This document shows positions 22,292-38,099 of a stretch of DNA of 64,000 nt, piece by piece (the first letter of the stretch is position 1; each line of letters starts with the position of its first letter). Made by a program: the position numbers and the translations under genes. The DNA is taken from contig OX388347.1 of the NCBI GenBank assembly GCA_947579665.1, positions 22,746,562 through 22,810,561 of the forward strand. Direction: 5' to 3'. The notes under the pieces were generated by a model. That model was not told where the DNA came from and did not search any database. It saw only the letters and a list, made by a program, of their open reading frames with translations. The stretch is from Sympetrum striolatum (Eukaryota; Arthropoda; Insecta; Odonata; Libellulidae).

Positions 22292-23169
22292 TATTCCTGG
22301 ACCAAATGAAACTACTCAGCATCGTTTCATCCCATCTCTCTACCTGCCATATATTAGAACAGATCCGAGCGTACTTCTGAAAAATAAATTTGAAAATAAT
22401 TTAAAGATACATCATAATATCTACAAAAACAGTATGTAATTAAAAGAAAAACTATTATCTCTAATTATCTTAGAGGAGCCTTAATATTAGATTGTAACAA
22501 TACTCATTTTATATTGAATTCCATTCCTGGACCGAATGAAACTACTCAGCATCTTTTCATCCCATCTCCTTACCTGCCATATATTAGAACAGATCCGAGG
22601 GTTTTTCTGAAAAATAAATTTTAAAATAATTTAAAGATACATCATAATATCTACAAAAACAGTATGTAATTAAAAGAGCAAACTATTATCTCTAATTATA
22701 TTAGAGGAGCCTTAATATTAGATTGTAATAATACTCATTTTATATTGAATTCCATTCCTGGACCGAATGAAACTACTCAGCATCTTTTCATCCCATCTCT
22801 CCACCTGCCAATTATTAGAACAGATCCGAGCGTATTTCTGAAAAATAAATTTAAAAATAATTTAAAGATAAATCATAATATCTATAAAAACAGTATGTAA
22901 TTAAAAGAGCAAACTATTATCTTTAATTATATTAGAGGAGCCTTAATATTAGATTGTAATAATACTCATTTTATATTGAATTCCATTCCTGGACCGAATG
23001 AAACTACTCAGCATCTTTTCATCCCATCTTTCTACCTGCCATATATTAGAATAGATCCGAGCGTATTTCTGAAAAATAAATTTTAAAATAATTTAAAGAT
23101 ACATCATAATATCTACAAAAACAGTATGTAATTAAAAGAGCAAACTATTATCTCTAATTGTATTAGAGG

Positions 23170-26090
23170 AGCCTTAATATTAGATTGTAATAATACTCAT
23201 TTTATATTGAATTCCATTCCTGGACCGAATGAAACTACTCAGCATCTTTTCATCCCATCTCTTTACCTGCCATATATTAGAACAGATCCGAGCGTATTTC
23301 TGAAAAATAAATTAAAAATAATTTAAAGATACATCATAATATCTATCAAAACAGTATGAAATTAAAAGAGCAAACTATTATCTCTAATTATATTAGAGGA
23401 GCCTTAATATTAGATTGTAATAATACTCATTTTATATTGAATTCCATTCCTGGACCGAATGAAACTACTCAGCATCTTTTCATCCCATTTCTCTACCTGC
23501 CATATATTAGAACAGATCCGAGCGTATTTCTGAAAAATAAATTTAAAAATAATTTAAAGATACATATAATATCTATCAAAACAGTATGAAATTAAAAGAG
23601 CAAACTATTATCTCTAATTATATTAGAGGAGCCTTAAAATTAGATTGTAATAATACTCATTTTATATTGAATTCCATTCCTGGACCGAATGAAACTACTC
23701 AGCATCTTTTCATCCCATCTCTTTACCTGCCATATATTAGAACAGATCCGAGCATATTTCTGAAAAATAAATTTTAAAATAATTTAAAGATACATCATAA
23801 TATCTACAAAAACAGTATGTAATTAAAAGAGCAAACTATTATCTCTAATTATATTAGAGGAGCCTTAATATTAGATTGTAATAATACTCATTTTATATTG
23901 AATTCCATTCCTGGACCGAATGAAACTACTCAGCATCTTTTCATCCCATCTCTCTACCTGCCATATATTAGAACAGATCCGAGCGTATTTCTGAAAAATA
24001 AATTTTAAAATAATTTAAAGATACATCATAATATCTACAAAAACAGTATGTAATTAAAAGAGCAAACTATTATCTCTAATTATATTAGAGGAGCCTTAAT
24101 ATTAGATTGTAATAATACTCATTTTATATTGAATTCCATTCCTGGACCGAATGAAACTACTCAGCATCTTTTCATCCCATCTCTTTACCTGCCATATATT
24201 AGAACAGATCCGAGCGTATTTCTGAAAAATAAATTTAAAAATAATTTAAAGATACATCATAATATCTATCAAAACAGTATGAAATTAAAAGAGCAAACTA
24301 TTATCTCTAATTATATTAGAGGAGCCTTAATATTAGATTGTAATAATACTCATTTTATATTGAATTCCATTCCTGGACCGAATGAAACTACTCAGCATCT
24401 TTTCATCCCATTTCTCTACCTGCCATATATTAGAACAGATCCGAGCGTATTTCTGAAAAATAAATTTAAAAATAATTTAAAGATACATATAATATCTATC
24501 AAAACAGTATGAAATTAAAAGAGCAAACTATTATCTCTAATTATATTAGAGGAGCCTTAATATTAGATTGTAATAATACTCATTTTATATTGAATTCCAT
24601 TCCTGGACCGAATGAAACTACTCAGCATCTTTTCATCCCATCTCTCTACCTGCCATATATTAGAACAGATCCGAGCGTATTTCTGAAAAATAAATTTAAA
24701 AATAATTTAAAGATACATCATAATATCTGCAAAAACAGTATGCAATTAAAAGAGCAAACTATTATCTCTAATTATATTAGAGGAGCCTTAAAATTAGATT
24801 GTAATAATACTCATTTTATATTGAATTCCATTCCTGGACCGAATGAAACTACTCAGCATCTTTTCATCCCATCTCTCTACCTGCCATATATTAGAACAGA
24901 TCCGAGCGTATTTCTGAAAAATAAATTTAAAAATAATTTAAAGATACATCATAATATCTACAAAAACAGTATGTAATTAAAAGAGCAAACTATTATCTCT
25001 AATTATATTAGAGGAGCCTTAATATTAGATTGTAATAATACTCATTTTATATTGAATTCCATTCCTGGACCGAATGAAACTACTCAGCATCTTTTCATCC
25101 CATCTCTTTACCTGCCATATATTAGAACAGATCCGAGCGTATTTCTGAAAAATAAATTTTAAAATAATTTAAAGATACATCATAATATCTACAAAAACAG
25201 TATGTAATTAAAAGAGCAAACTATTATCTCTAATTATATTAGAGGAGCCTTAATATTAGATTGTAATAATACTCATTTTATATTGAATTCCATTCCTGGA
25301 CCGAATGAAACTACTCAGTATCTTTACATCCCATCTCTCTACCTGACATATATTAGAACAGATCCGAGCGTATTTCCTAAAAATAAATTTTAAAATAATT
25401 TAAAGACACATCATAATATCTACAAAAACAGTATGTAATTAAAAGAGCAAACTATTATCTCTAATTATATTAGAGGAGCCATAATATTAGATTGTAATAA
25501 TACTCATTTTATATTAAAATCCATTCCTGGACTGAATGAAACTACTCAGCATCTTTACATCCCATCTCTCTACCTGCCATATATTAGAACAGATCCGAGC
25601 GTATTTCCTAATAATAAATTTTAAAATAATTTAAAGATACATCATAATATCTACAAAAACAGTATGTAATTAAAAGAGGAAACTATAATCTCTAATTATA
25701 TTAGAGGAGCCTTAATATTATATTGTAACAATACTCATTTTATATTGAATTACATTCCTGGACCGAAGGAAACTACTCAGCATCTTTTCATCCCATCTCT
25801 CGCCCTGCCATAGATTAGAACAGATCAGAGCGTATTTCTGAAAAATAAATTTTAAGATAATTTAAAGATACATCATAATATCTACAAAAACAGTATGTAA
25901 TTAAAAGAGCAAACTATTATCTCTAATTATATTAGAGGAGCCTTAATATTAGATTGTAATAATACTAATTTTATATTGAATTCCATTCCTGGACCGAATG
26001 AAACTACTCAGCATCGTTTCATCCCATCTCTCTACCTGCCATAGATAAGAACAGATCCGAGCGTATTTCTGAAAAATAAATTTTAAAATA
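23170..26090 (+). repeat. higher-order block 1 (duplicated at 28,017-30,937)
   Basis: Private variants recur at a constant offset of 4847 bp (21 monomers minus 4 bp). They include the single-base-deleted AAATAAATTAAAAATAATTT, the ACATATAATATCTATCAAAA form with ATGAAATTAAAAG, the ATGCAATTAAAAG form (24,741 and 29,588), CTGACATATATTAG, and the GATCAGAGCG/ATAGATTAG monomer. Open frames 23,356-24,976 and 28,203-29,823 are duplicates for this reason. The block is about 2.9 kb. Confidence 0.9.
24590..26090 (+). repeat. seven-monomer block, repeated at 26,207 and 29,437
   Basis: Part of block 1 also recurs immediately downstream at an offset of 1617 bp, exactly seven monomers: the ATGCAATT variant at 24,741 and 26,358, and the ATAGATAAGAAC variant near 26,040 and 27,657. 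This seven-monomer segment is therefore present three times (about 24.6, 26.2 and 29.4 kb). It duplicated locally as well as within the 4847-bp event. Confidence 0.9.
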
Positions 26091-29000
26091 ATTTAAAGAT
26101 AAATCATAATATCTACAAAAACAGTATGTAATTAAAAGAGCAAACTATTATCTCTAATTATATTAGAGGAGCCTTAATATTAGATTGTAATAATACTCAT
26201 TTTATATTGAATTCCATTCCTGGACCGAATGAAACTACTCAGCATCTTTTCATCCCATCTCTCTACCTGCCATATATTAGAACAGATCCGAGCGTATTTC
26301 TGAAAAATAAATTTAAAAATAATTTAAAGATACATCATAATATCTGCAAAAACAGTATGCAATTAAAAGAGCAAACTATTATCTCTAATTATATTAGAGG
26401 AGCCTTAAAATTAGATTGTAATAATACTCATTTTATATTGAATTCCATTCCTGGACCGAATGAAACTACTCAGCATCTTTTCATCCCATCTCTCTACCTG
26501 CCATATATTAGAACAGATCCGAGCGTATTTCTGAAAAATAAATTTAAAAATAATTTAAAGATACATCATAATATCTACAAAAACAGTATGTAATTAAAAG
26601 AGCAAACTATTATCTCTAATTATATTAGAGGAGCCTTAATATTAGATTGTAATAATACTCATTTTATATTGAATTCCATTCCTGGACCGAATGAAACTAC
26701 TCAGCATCTTTTCATCCCATCTCTTTACCTGCCATATATTAGAACAGATCCGAGCGTATTTCTGAAAAATAAATTTTAAAATAATTTAAAGATACATCAT
26801 AATATCTACAAAAACAGTATGTAATTAAAAGAGCAAACTATTATCTCTAATTATATTAGAGGAGCCTTAATATTAGATTGTAATAATACTCATTTTATAT
26901 TGAATTCCATTCCTGGACCGAATGAAACTACTCAGTATCTTTACATCCCATCTCTCTACCTGACATATATTAGAACAGATCCGAGCGTATTTCCTAAAAA
27001 TAAATTTTAAAATAATTTAAAGACACATCATAATATCTACAAAAACAGTATGTAATTAAAAGAGCAAACTATTATCTCTAATTATATTAGAGGAGCCATA
27101 ATATTAGATTGTAATAATACTCATTTTATATTAAAATCCATTCCTGGACTGAATGAAACTACTCAGCATCTTTACATCCCATCTCTCTACCTGCCATATA
27201 TTAGAACAGATCCGAGCGTATTTCCTAATAATAAATTTTAAAATAATTTAAAGATACATCATAATATCTACAAAAACAGTATGTAATTAAAAGAGGAAAC
27301 TATAATCTCTAATTATATTAGAGGAGCCTTAATATTATATTGTAACAATACTCATTTTATATTGAATTACATTCCTGGACCGAAGGAAACTACTCAGCAT
27401 CTTTTCATCCCATCTCTCGCCCTGCCATAGATTAGAACAGATCAGAGCGTATTTCTGAAAAATAAATTTTAAGATAATTTAAAGATACATCATAATATCT
27501 ACAAAAACAGTATGTAATTAAAAGAGCAAACTATTATCTCTAATTATATTAGAGGAGCCTTAATATTAGATTGTAATAATACTAATTTTATATTGAATTC
27601 CATTCCTGGACCGAATGAAACTACTCAGCATCGTTTCATCCCATCTCTCTACCTGCCATAGATAAGAACAGATCCGAGCGTATTTCTGAAAAATAAATTT
27701 TAAAATAATTTAAAGATACAACATAATATCTACAAAAACAGTATGTAATTAAAAGAGCTAACTATTATCTCTAATTATATTAGAGGAGCCTTAATATTAG
27801 ATTGTGATAATACTCATTTATATTGAATTCCATTCCTGGACCGAATGAAACTACTCAGCATCTTTTCATCCCATCTTTCTACCTGCCATATATTAGAACA
27901 GATCCGAGCGTATTTCTGAAAAATAAATTTAAAAATAATTTAAAGATAAATCATAATATCTACAAAAACAGTATGTAATTAAAAGAGCAAACTATTATCT
28001 CTAATTATATTAGAGGAGCCTTAATATTAGATTGTAATAATACTCATTTTATATTGAATTCCATTCCTGGACCGAATGAAACTACTCAGCATCTTTTCAT
28101 CCCATCTCTTTACCTGCCATATATTAGAACAGATCCGAGCGTATTTCTGAAAAATAAATTAAAAATAATTTAAAGATACATCATAATATCTATCAAAACA
28201 GTATGAAATTAAAAGAGCAAACTATTATCTCTAATTATATTAGAGGAGCCTTAATATTAGATTGTAATAATACTCATTTTATATTGAATTCCATTCCTGG
28301 ACCGAATGAAACTACTCAGCATCTTTTCATCCCATTTCTCTACCTGCCATATATTAGAACAGATCCGAGCGTATTTCTGAAAAATAAATTTAAAAATAAT
28401 TTAAAGATACATATAATATCTATCAAAACAGTATGAAATTAAAAGAGCAAACTATTATCTCTAATTATATTAGAGGAGCCTTAAAATTAGATTGTAATAA
28501 TACTCATTTTATATTGAATTCCATTCCTGGACCGAATGAAACTACTCAGCATCTTTTCATCCCATCTCTTTACCTGCCATATATTAGAACAGATCCGAGC
28601 ATATTTCTGAAAAATAAATTTTAAAATAATTTAAAGATACATCATAATATCTACAAAAACAGTATGTAATTAAAAGAGCAAACTATTATCTCTAATTATA
28701 TTAGAGGAGCCTTAATATTAGATTGTAATAATACTCATTTTATATTGAATTCCATTCCTGGACCGAATGAAACTACTCAGCATCTTTTCATCCCATCTCT
28801 CTACCTGCCATATATTAGAACAGATCCGAGCGTATTTCTGAAAAATAAATTTTAAAATAATTTAAAGATACATCATAATATCTACAAAAACAGTATGTAA
28901 TTAAAAGAGCAAACTATTATCTCTAATTATATTAGAGGAGCCTTAATATTAGATTGTAATAATACTCATTTTATATTGAATTCCATTCCTGGACCGAATG

Positions 29001-30849
29001 AAACTACTCAGCATCTTTTCATCCCATCTCTTTACCTGCCATATATTAGAACAGATCCGAGCGTATTTCTGAAAAATAAATTTAAAAATAATTTAAAGAT
29101 ACATCATAATATCTATCAAAACAGTATGAAATTAAAAGAGCAAACTATTATCTCTAATTATATTAGAGGAGCCTTAATATTAGATTGTAATAATACTCAT
29201 TTTATATTGAATTCCATTCCTGGACCGAATGAAACTACTCAGCATCTTTTCATCCCATTTCTCTACCTGCCATATATTAGAACAGATCCGAGCGTATTTC
29301 TGAAAAATAAATTTAAAAATAATTTAAAGATACATATAATATCTATCAAAACAGTATGAAATTAAAAGAGCAAACTATTATCTCTAATTATATTAGAGGA
29401 GCCTTAATATTAGATTGTAATAATACTCATTTTATATTGAATTCCATTCCTGGACCGAATGAAACTACTCAGCATCTTTTCATCCCATCTCTCTACCTGC
29501 CATATATTAGAACAGATCCGAGCGTATTTCTGAAAAATAAATTTAAAAATAATTTAAAGATACATCATAATATCTGCAAAAACAGTATGCAATTAAAAGA
29601 GCAAACTATTATCTCTAATTATATTAGAGGAGCCTTAAAATTAGATTGTAATAATACTCATTTTATATTGAATTCCATTCCTGGACCGAATGAAACTACT
29701 CAGCATCTTTTCATCCCATCTCTCTACCTGCCATATATTAGAACAGATCCGAGCGTATTTCTGAAAAATAAATTTAAAAATAATTTAAAGATACATCATA
29801 ATATCTACAAAAACAGTATGTAATTAAAAGAGCAAACTATTATCTCTAATTATATTAGAGGAGCCTTAATATTAGATTGTAATAATACTCATTTTATATT
29901 GAATTCCATTCCTGGACCGAATGAAACTACTCAGCATCTTTTCATCCCATCTCTTTACCTGCCATATATTAGAACAGATCCGAGCGTATTTCTGAAAAAT
30001 AAATTTTAAAATAATTTAAAGATACATCATAATATCTACAAAAACAGTATGTAATTAAAAGAGCAAACTATTATCTCTAATTATATTAGAGGAGCCTTAA
30101 TATTAGATTGTAATAATACTCATTTTATATTGAATTCCATTCCTGGACCGAATGAAACTACTCAGTATCTTTACATCCCATCTCTCTACCTGACATATAT
30201 TAGAACAGATCCGAGCGTATTTCCTAAAAATAAATTTTAAAATAATTTAAAGACACATCATAATATCTACAAAAACAGTATGTAATTAAAAGAGCAAACT
30301 ATTATCTCTAATTATATTAGAGGAGCCATAATATTAGATTGTAATAATACTCATTTTATATTAAAATCCATTCCTGGACTGAATGAAACTACTCAGCATC
30401 TTTACATCCCATCTCTCTACCTGCCATATATTAGAACAGATCCGAGCGTATTTCCTAATAATAAATTTTAAAATAATTTAAAGATACATCATAATATCTA
30501 CAAAAACAGTATGTAATTAAAAGAGGAAACTATAATCTCTAATTATATTAGAGGAGCCTTAATATTATATTGTAACAATACTCATTTTATATTGAATTAC
30601 ATTCCTGGACCGAAGGAAACTACTCAGCATCTTTTCATCCCATCTCTCGCCCTGCCATAGATTAGAACAGATCAGAGCGTATTTCTGAAAAATAAATTTT
30701 AAGATAATTTAAAGATACATCATAATATCTACAAAAACAGTATGTAATTAAAAGAGCAAACTATTATCTCTAATTATATTAGAGGAGCCTTAATATTAGA
30801 TTGTAATAATACTAATTTTATATTGAATTCCATTCCTGGACCGAATGAA

Positions 30850-32520
30850 ACTACTCAGCATCGTTTCATCCCATCTCTCTACCTGCCATAGATAAGAACA
30901 GATCCGAGCGTATTTCTGAAAAATAAATTTTAAAATAATTTAAAGATACATCACAATATCTACAAAAACAGTATGTAATTAAAAGAGCAAACTATTATCT
31001 CTAATTATATTAGAGGAGCCTTAATATTAGATTGTGATAATACTCATTTATATTGAATTCCATTCCTGGACCGAATGAAACTACTCAGCATCTTTTCATC
31101 CCATCTTTCTACCTGCCATATATTAGAACAGATCCGAGCGTATTTCTGAAAAATAAATTTAAAAATAATTTAAAGATAAATCATAATATCTACAAAAACA
31201 GTATGTAATTAAAAGAGCAAACTATTATCTCTAATTATATTAGAGGAGCCTTAATATTAGATTGTAATAATACTCATTTTATATTGAATTCCATTCCTGG
31301 ACCGAATGAAACTACTCAGCATCTTTTCATCCCATCTCTCGCCCTGCCATATATTAGAACAGATCCGAGCGTATTTCTGAAAAATAAATTTTAAAATAAT
31401 TTAAAGATACATCATAATATCTACAAAAACAGTATGTAATTAAAAGAGCAAACTATTATCTCTAATTATATTAGAGGAGCCTTAATATTAGATTGTAATA
31501 ATACTCATTTTATATTGAATTCCATTCCTGGACCGAATGAAACTACTCAGCATCTTTTCATCCCATCTCTCGCCCTGCCATATATTAGAACAGATCTGAG
31601 CGTATTTCTGAAAAATAAATTTTAAAACAATTTAAAGATACATCATAATATCTACAAAAACAGTATGTAATTAAAAGAGCAAACTATAATCTCTAATTAT
31701 ATTAGAGGAGCCTTAATATTATATTGTAACAATACTCATTTTATATTGAATTACATTCCTGGACCGAATGAAACTACTCAGTATCTTTTCATCCCATCTC
31801 TCTACCTGCCATATATTAGAACAGATCCGAGCGTATTTCTGAAAAATAAATTTTAAAATAATTTAAAGATACATCATAATATCTACAAAAACAGTATGTA
31901 ATTAAAAGAGCAAACTATTATCTCTAATTATATTAGAGGAGCCTTAATATTAGATTGTTATAATACTCATTTTATATTGAATTCCATTCCTGGACCGAAT
32001 GAAACTACTCAGCATCTTTTCATCCCATCTCTCTACCTGCCATATATTAGAACAGATCCGAGCGTATTTCTGAAAAATAAATTTTAAAATAATTTAAAGA
32101 TACATCATAATATCTACAAAAACAGTATGTAATTAAAAGAGCAAACTATTATCTCTAATTATATTAGAGGAGCCTTAATATTAGATTGTAATAATACTCA
32201 TTTTATATTGAATTCCATACCTGGACCGAATGAAACTACTCAGCATCTTTTCATCCCATCTCTCTACCTGCCATATATTAGAACAGATCCGAGCGTATTT
32301 CTGAAAAATATATTTTAAAATAATTTAAAGATACATCATAATATCTACAAAAACAGTATGTAATTAAAAGAGCAAACTATTATCTCTAATTATATTATAG
32401 GAGCCTTAATATTAGATTGTAATAATACTCATTTTATATTGAATTCCATTCCTGGACCGAATGAAACTACTCAGCATCTTTTCATCCCATCTCTCCACCT
32501 GCCAATTATTAGAACAGATC
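30850..32520 (+). repeat. higher-order block 2 (duplicated at 35,697-37,367)
   Basis: A second pair has the same 4847-bp offset but different private variants: GTGATAATACTCATTTATAT (31,034 and 35,881), CGCCCTGCC with GATCTGAGCG (31,571 and 36,418), CCATACCTGG (32,215 and 37,062) and CTCTCCACCTGCCAATTATT (32,491 and 37,338). A third copy of part of it lies near 33.9-34.8 kb. Confidence 0.88.
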
Positions 32521-35500
32521 CGAGCGTATTTCTGAAAAAAAAATTTTAAAATAATTTAATGATAAATCATAATATCTATAAAAACAGTATGTAATTAAAA
32601 GAGCAAACTATTATCTCTAATTATATTAGAGGAGCCTTAATATTAGATTGTAATAATACTCATTTTTAATTGAAATCCATTCCTGGACGGAATGAAACTA
32701 CTCAGCATCTTTACATCCCATCTCTCTACCTGCCATATATTAGAACAGATCCGAGCGTATTTCCTAATAATAAATTTTAAAATAATTTAAAGATACATCA
32801 TAATATTTACAAAAACAGTATGTAATTAAAAGAGCAAACTATTATCTCTAATTATATTAGAGGAGCCTTAATATTAGATTGTAATAATACTCATTTTATA
32901 TTGAATTCCATTCCTGGACCGAATGAAACTACTCAGCATATTTTCATCCCATCTCTCTACCTGCCATATATTAGAACAGATCTGAGCGTATTTCTGAAAA
33001 ATAAATTTTAAAATAATTTAAAGATACATCATAATATCTACAAAAACAGTATGTAATTAAAAGAGCAAACTATTTTCTCTAATTATATTAGAGGAGCCTT
33101 AATATTAGATTGTAATATTACTCATTTTATATTGAATTCCATTCCTGGACCGAATGAAACTACTCAGCATCTTTTCATCCCATTTCTCTACCTGCCATAT
33201 ATTAGAACAGATCCGAGCGTATTTCTGAAAAATAAATTTAAAAATAATTTAAAGATACATATAATATCTATCAAAACAGTATGAAATTAAAAGAGCAAAC
33301 TATTATCTCTAATTATATTAGAGGAGCCTTAATATTAGATTGTAATAATACTCATTTTTTATTGAATTCCATTCCTGGACCGAATGAAACTACTCAGCAT
33401 CTTTTCATCCCATCTCTTTACCTGCCATATATTAGAACAGATCCGAGCGTATTTCTGAAAAATAAATTTTAAAATAATTTAAAGATACATCATAATATCT
33501 ACAAAAACAGTATGTAATTAAAAGAGCAAACTATTATCTCTAATTATATTAGAGGAGCCTTAATATTAGATTGTAATAATACTCATTTTATATTGAATTC
33601 CATTCCTGGACCGAATGAAACTACTCAGCATCTTTTCATCCCATCTCTCTACCTGCCATATATTAGAACAGATCCGAGCGTATTTCTGAAAAATAAATTT
33701 AAAAATAATTTAAAGATACATCATAATATCTACAAAAACAGTATGTAATTAAAAGAGCAAACTATTATCTCTAATTATATTAGAGGAGCCTTAATATTAG
33801 ATTGTAATAATACTCATTTTATATTGAATTCCATTCCTGGACCGAATGAAACTACTCAGCATCGTTTCATCCCATCTCTCTACCTGCCATAGATAAGAAC
33901 AGATCCGAGCGTATTTCTGAAAAATAAATTTTAAAATAATTTAAAGATACATCATAATATCTACAAAAACAGTATGTAATTAAAAGAGCAAACTATTATC
34001 TCTAATTATATTAGAGGAGCCTTAATATTAGATTGTGATAATACTCATTTATATTGAATTCCATTCCTGGACCGAATGAAACTACTCAGCATCTTTTCAT
34101 CCCATCTTTCTACCTGCCATATATTAGAACAGATCCGAGCGTATTTCTGAAAAATAAATTTAAAAATAATTTAAAGATAAATCATAATATCTACAAAAAC
34201 AGTATGTAATTAAAAGAGCAAACTATTATCTCTAATTATATTAGAGGAGCCTTAATATTAGATTGTAATAATACTCATTTTATATTGAATTCCATTCCTG
34301 GACCGAATGAAACTACTCAGCATCTTTTCATCCCATCTCTCGCCCTGCCATATATTAGAACAGATCCGAGCGTATTTCTGAAAAATAAATATTAAAATAA
34401 TTTAAAGATACATCATAATATCTACAAAAACAGTATGTAATTAAAAGAGCAAACTATTATCTCTAATTATATTAGAGGAGCCTTAATATTAGATTGTAAT
34501 AATACTCATTTTATATTGAATTCCATTCCTGGACCGAATGAAACTACTCAGCATCTTTTCATCCCATCTCTCGCCCTGCCATATATTAGAACAGATCTGA
34601 GCGTATTTCTGAAAAATAAATTTTAAAACAATTTAAAGATACATCATAATATCTACAAAAACAGTATGTAATTAAAAGAGCAAACTATAATCTCTAATTA
34701 TATTAGAGGAGCCTTAATATTATATTGTAACAATACTCATTTTATATTGAATTACATTCCTGGACCGAATGAAACTACTCAGTATCTTTTCATCCCATCT
34801 CTCTACCTGCCATATATTAGAACAGATCCGAGCGTATTTCTGAAAAATAAATTTAAAAATAATTTAAAGATACATATAATATCTATCAAAACAGTATGAA
34901 ATTAAAAGAGCAAACTATTATCTCTAATTATATTAGAGGAGCCTTAATATTAGATTGTAATAATACTCATTTTTTATTGAATTCCATTCCTGGACCGAAT
35001 GAAACTACTCAGCATCTTTTCATCCCATCTCTTTACCTGCCATATATTAGAACAGATCCGAGCGTATTTCTGAAAAATAAATTTTAAAATAATTTAAAGA
35101 TACATCATAATATCTACAAAAACAGTATGTAATTAAAAGAGCAAACTATTATCTCTAATTATATTAGAGGAGCCTTAATATTAGATTGTAATAATACTCA
35201 TTTTATATTGAATTCCATTCCTGGACCGAATGAAACTACTCAGCATCTTTTCATCCCATCTCTCTACCTGCCATATATTAGAACAGATCCGAGCGTATTT
35301 CTGAAAAATAAATTTAAAAATAATTTAAAGATACATCATAATATCTGCAAAAACAGTATGTAATTAAAAGAGCAAACTATTATCTCTAATTATATTAGAG
35401 GAGCCTTAATATTAGATTGTAATAATACTCATTTTATATTGAATTCCATTCCTGGACCGAATGAAACTACTCAGCATCTTTTCATCCCATCTCTCTACCT

Positions 35501-38099
35501 GCCATATATTAGAACAGATCCGAGCGTATTTCTGAAAAATAAATTTAAAAATAATTTAAAGATACATCATAATATCTACAAAAACAGTATGTAATTAAAA
35601 GAGCAAACTATTATCTCTAATTATATTAGAGGAGCCTTAATATTAGATTGTAATAATACTCATTTTATATTGAATTCCATTCCTGGACCGAATGAAACTA
35701 CTCAGCATCGTTTCATCCCATCTCTCTACCTGCCATAGATAAGAACAGATCCGAGCGTATTTCTGAAAAATAAATTTTAAAATAATTTAAAGATACATCA
35801 TAATATCTACAAAAACAGTATGTAATTAAAAGAGCAAACTATTATCTCTAATTATATTAGAGGAGCCTTAATATTAGATTGTGATAATACTCATTTATAT
35901 TGAATTCCATTCCTGGACCGAATGAAACTACTCAGCATCTTTTCATCCCATCTTTCTACCTGCCATATATTAGAACAGATCCGAGCGTATTTCTGAAAAA
36001 TAAATTTAAAAATAATTTAAAGATAAATCATAATATCTACAAAAACAGTATGTAATTAAAAGAGCAAACTATTATCTCTAATTATATTAGAGGAGCCTTA
36101 ATATTAGATTGTAATAATACTCATTTTATATTGAATTCCATTCCTGGACCGAATGAAACTACTCAGCATCTTTTCATCCCATCTCTCGCCCTGCCATATA
36201 TTAGAACAGATCCGAGCGTATTTCTGAAAAATAAATTTTAAAATAATTTAAAGATACATCATAATATCTACAAAAACAGTATGTAATTAAAAGAGCAAAC
36301 TATTATCTCTAATTATATTAGAGGAGCCTTAATATTAGATTGTAATAATACTCATTTTATATTGAATTCCATTCCTGGACCGAATGAAACTACTCAGCAT
36401 CTTTTCATCCCATCTCTCGCCCTGCCATATATTAGAACAGATCTGAGCGTATTTCTGAAAAATAAATTTTAAAACAATTTAAAGATACATCATAATATCT
36501 ACAAAAACAGTATGTAATTAAAAGAGCAAACTATAATCTCTAATTATATTAGAGGAGCCTTAATATTATATTGTAACAATACTCATTTTATATTGAATTA
36601 CATTCCTGGACCGAATGAAACTACTCAGTATCTTTTCATCCCATCTCTCTACCTGCCATATATTAGAACAGATCCGAGCCAATTTCTGAAAAATAAATTT
36701 TAAAATAATTTAAAGATACATCATAATATCTACAAAAACAGTATGTAATTAAAAGAGCAAACTATTATCTCTAATTATATTAGAGGAGCCTTAATATTAG
36801 ATTGTTATAATACTCATTTTATATTGAATTCCATTCCTGGACCGAATGAAACTACTCAGCATCTTTTCATCCCATCTCTCTACCTGCCATATATTAGAAC
36901 AGATCCGAGCGTATTTCTGAAAAATAAATTTTAAAATAATTTAAAGATACATCATAATATCTACAAAAACAGTATGTAATTAAAAGAGCAAACTATTATC
37001 TCTAATTATATTAGAGGAGCCTTAATATTAGATTGTAATAATACTCATTTTATATTGAATTCCATACCTGGACCGAATGAAACTACTCAGCATCTTTTCA
37101 TCCCATCTCTCTACCTGCCATATATTAGAACAGATCCGAGCGTATTTCTGAAAAATATATTTTAAAATAATTTAAAGATACATCATAATATCTACAAAAA
37201 CAGTATGTAATTAAAAGAGCAAACTATTATCTCTAATTATATTATAGGAGCCTTAATATTAGATTGTAATAATACTCATTTTATATTGAATTCCATTCCT
37301 GGACCGAATGAAACTACTCAGCATCTTTTCATCCCATCTCTCCACCTGCCAATTATTAGAACAGATCCGAGCGTATTTCTGAAAAATAAATTTTAAAATA
37401 ATTTAAAGATACATCATAATATCTACAAAAACAGTATGTAATTAAAAGAGCAAACTATTATCTCTAATTATATTAAAGGAGCCTTAATATTAGATTGTAA
37501 TAATACTCATTTTATATTGAATTCCAATCCAGGACCGAATGAAACTACTCAGCATCTTTTCATCCCATCTCTCGCCCTGCCATATATTAGAACAGATCCG
37601 AGCGTATTTCTGAAAAATAAATTTTAAAATAATTTAAAGATACATCATAATATCTACAAAAACAGTATGTAATTAAAAGAGCAAACTATAATCTCTAATT
37701 ATATTAGAGGAGCCTTAATATTAGATTGTAATAATACTCATTTTTAATTGAAATCCATTCCTGGACGGAATGAAACTACTCAGCATCTTTACATCCCATC
37801 TCTCTACCTGCCATATATTAGAACAGATCCGAGCGTATTTCCTAATAATAAATTTTAAAATAATTTAAAGATACATCATAATATCTACAAAAACAGTATG
37901 TAATTAAAAGAGCAAACTATTATCTCTAATTATATTAGAGGAGCCTTAATATTAGATTGTAATAATACTCATTTTATATTGAATTCCATTCCTGGACCGA
38001 ATGAAACTACTCAGCATATTTTCATCCCATCTCTCTACCTGCCATATATTAGAACAGATCCGAGCGTATTTCTGAAAAATAAATTTTAAAATAATTTAA

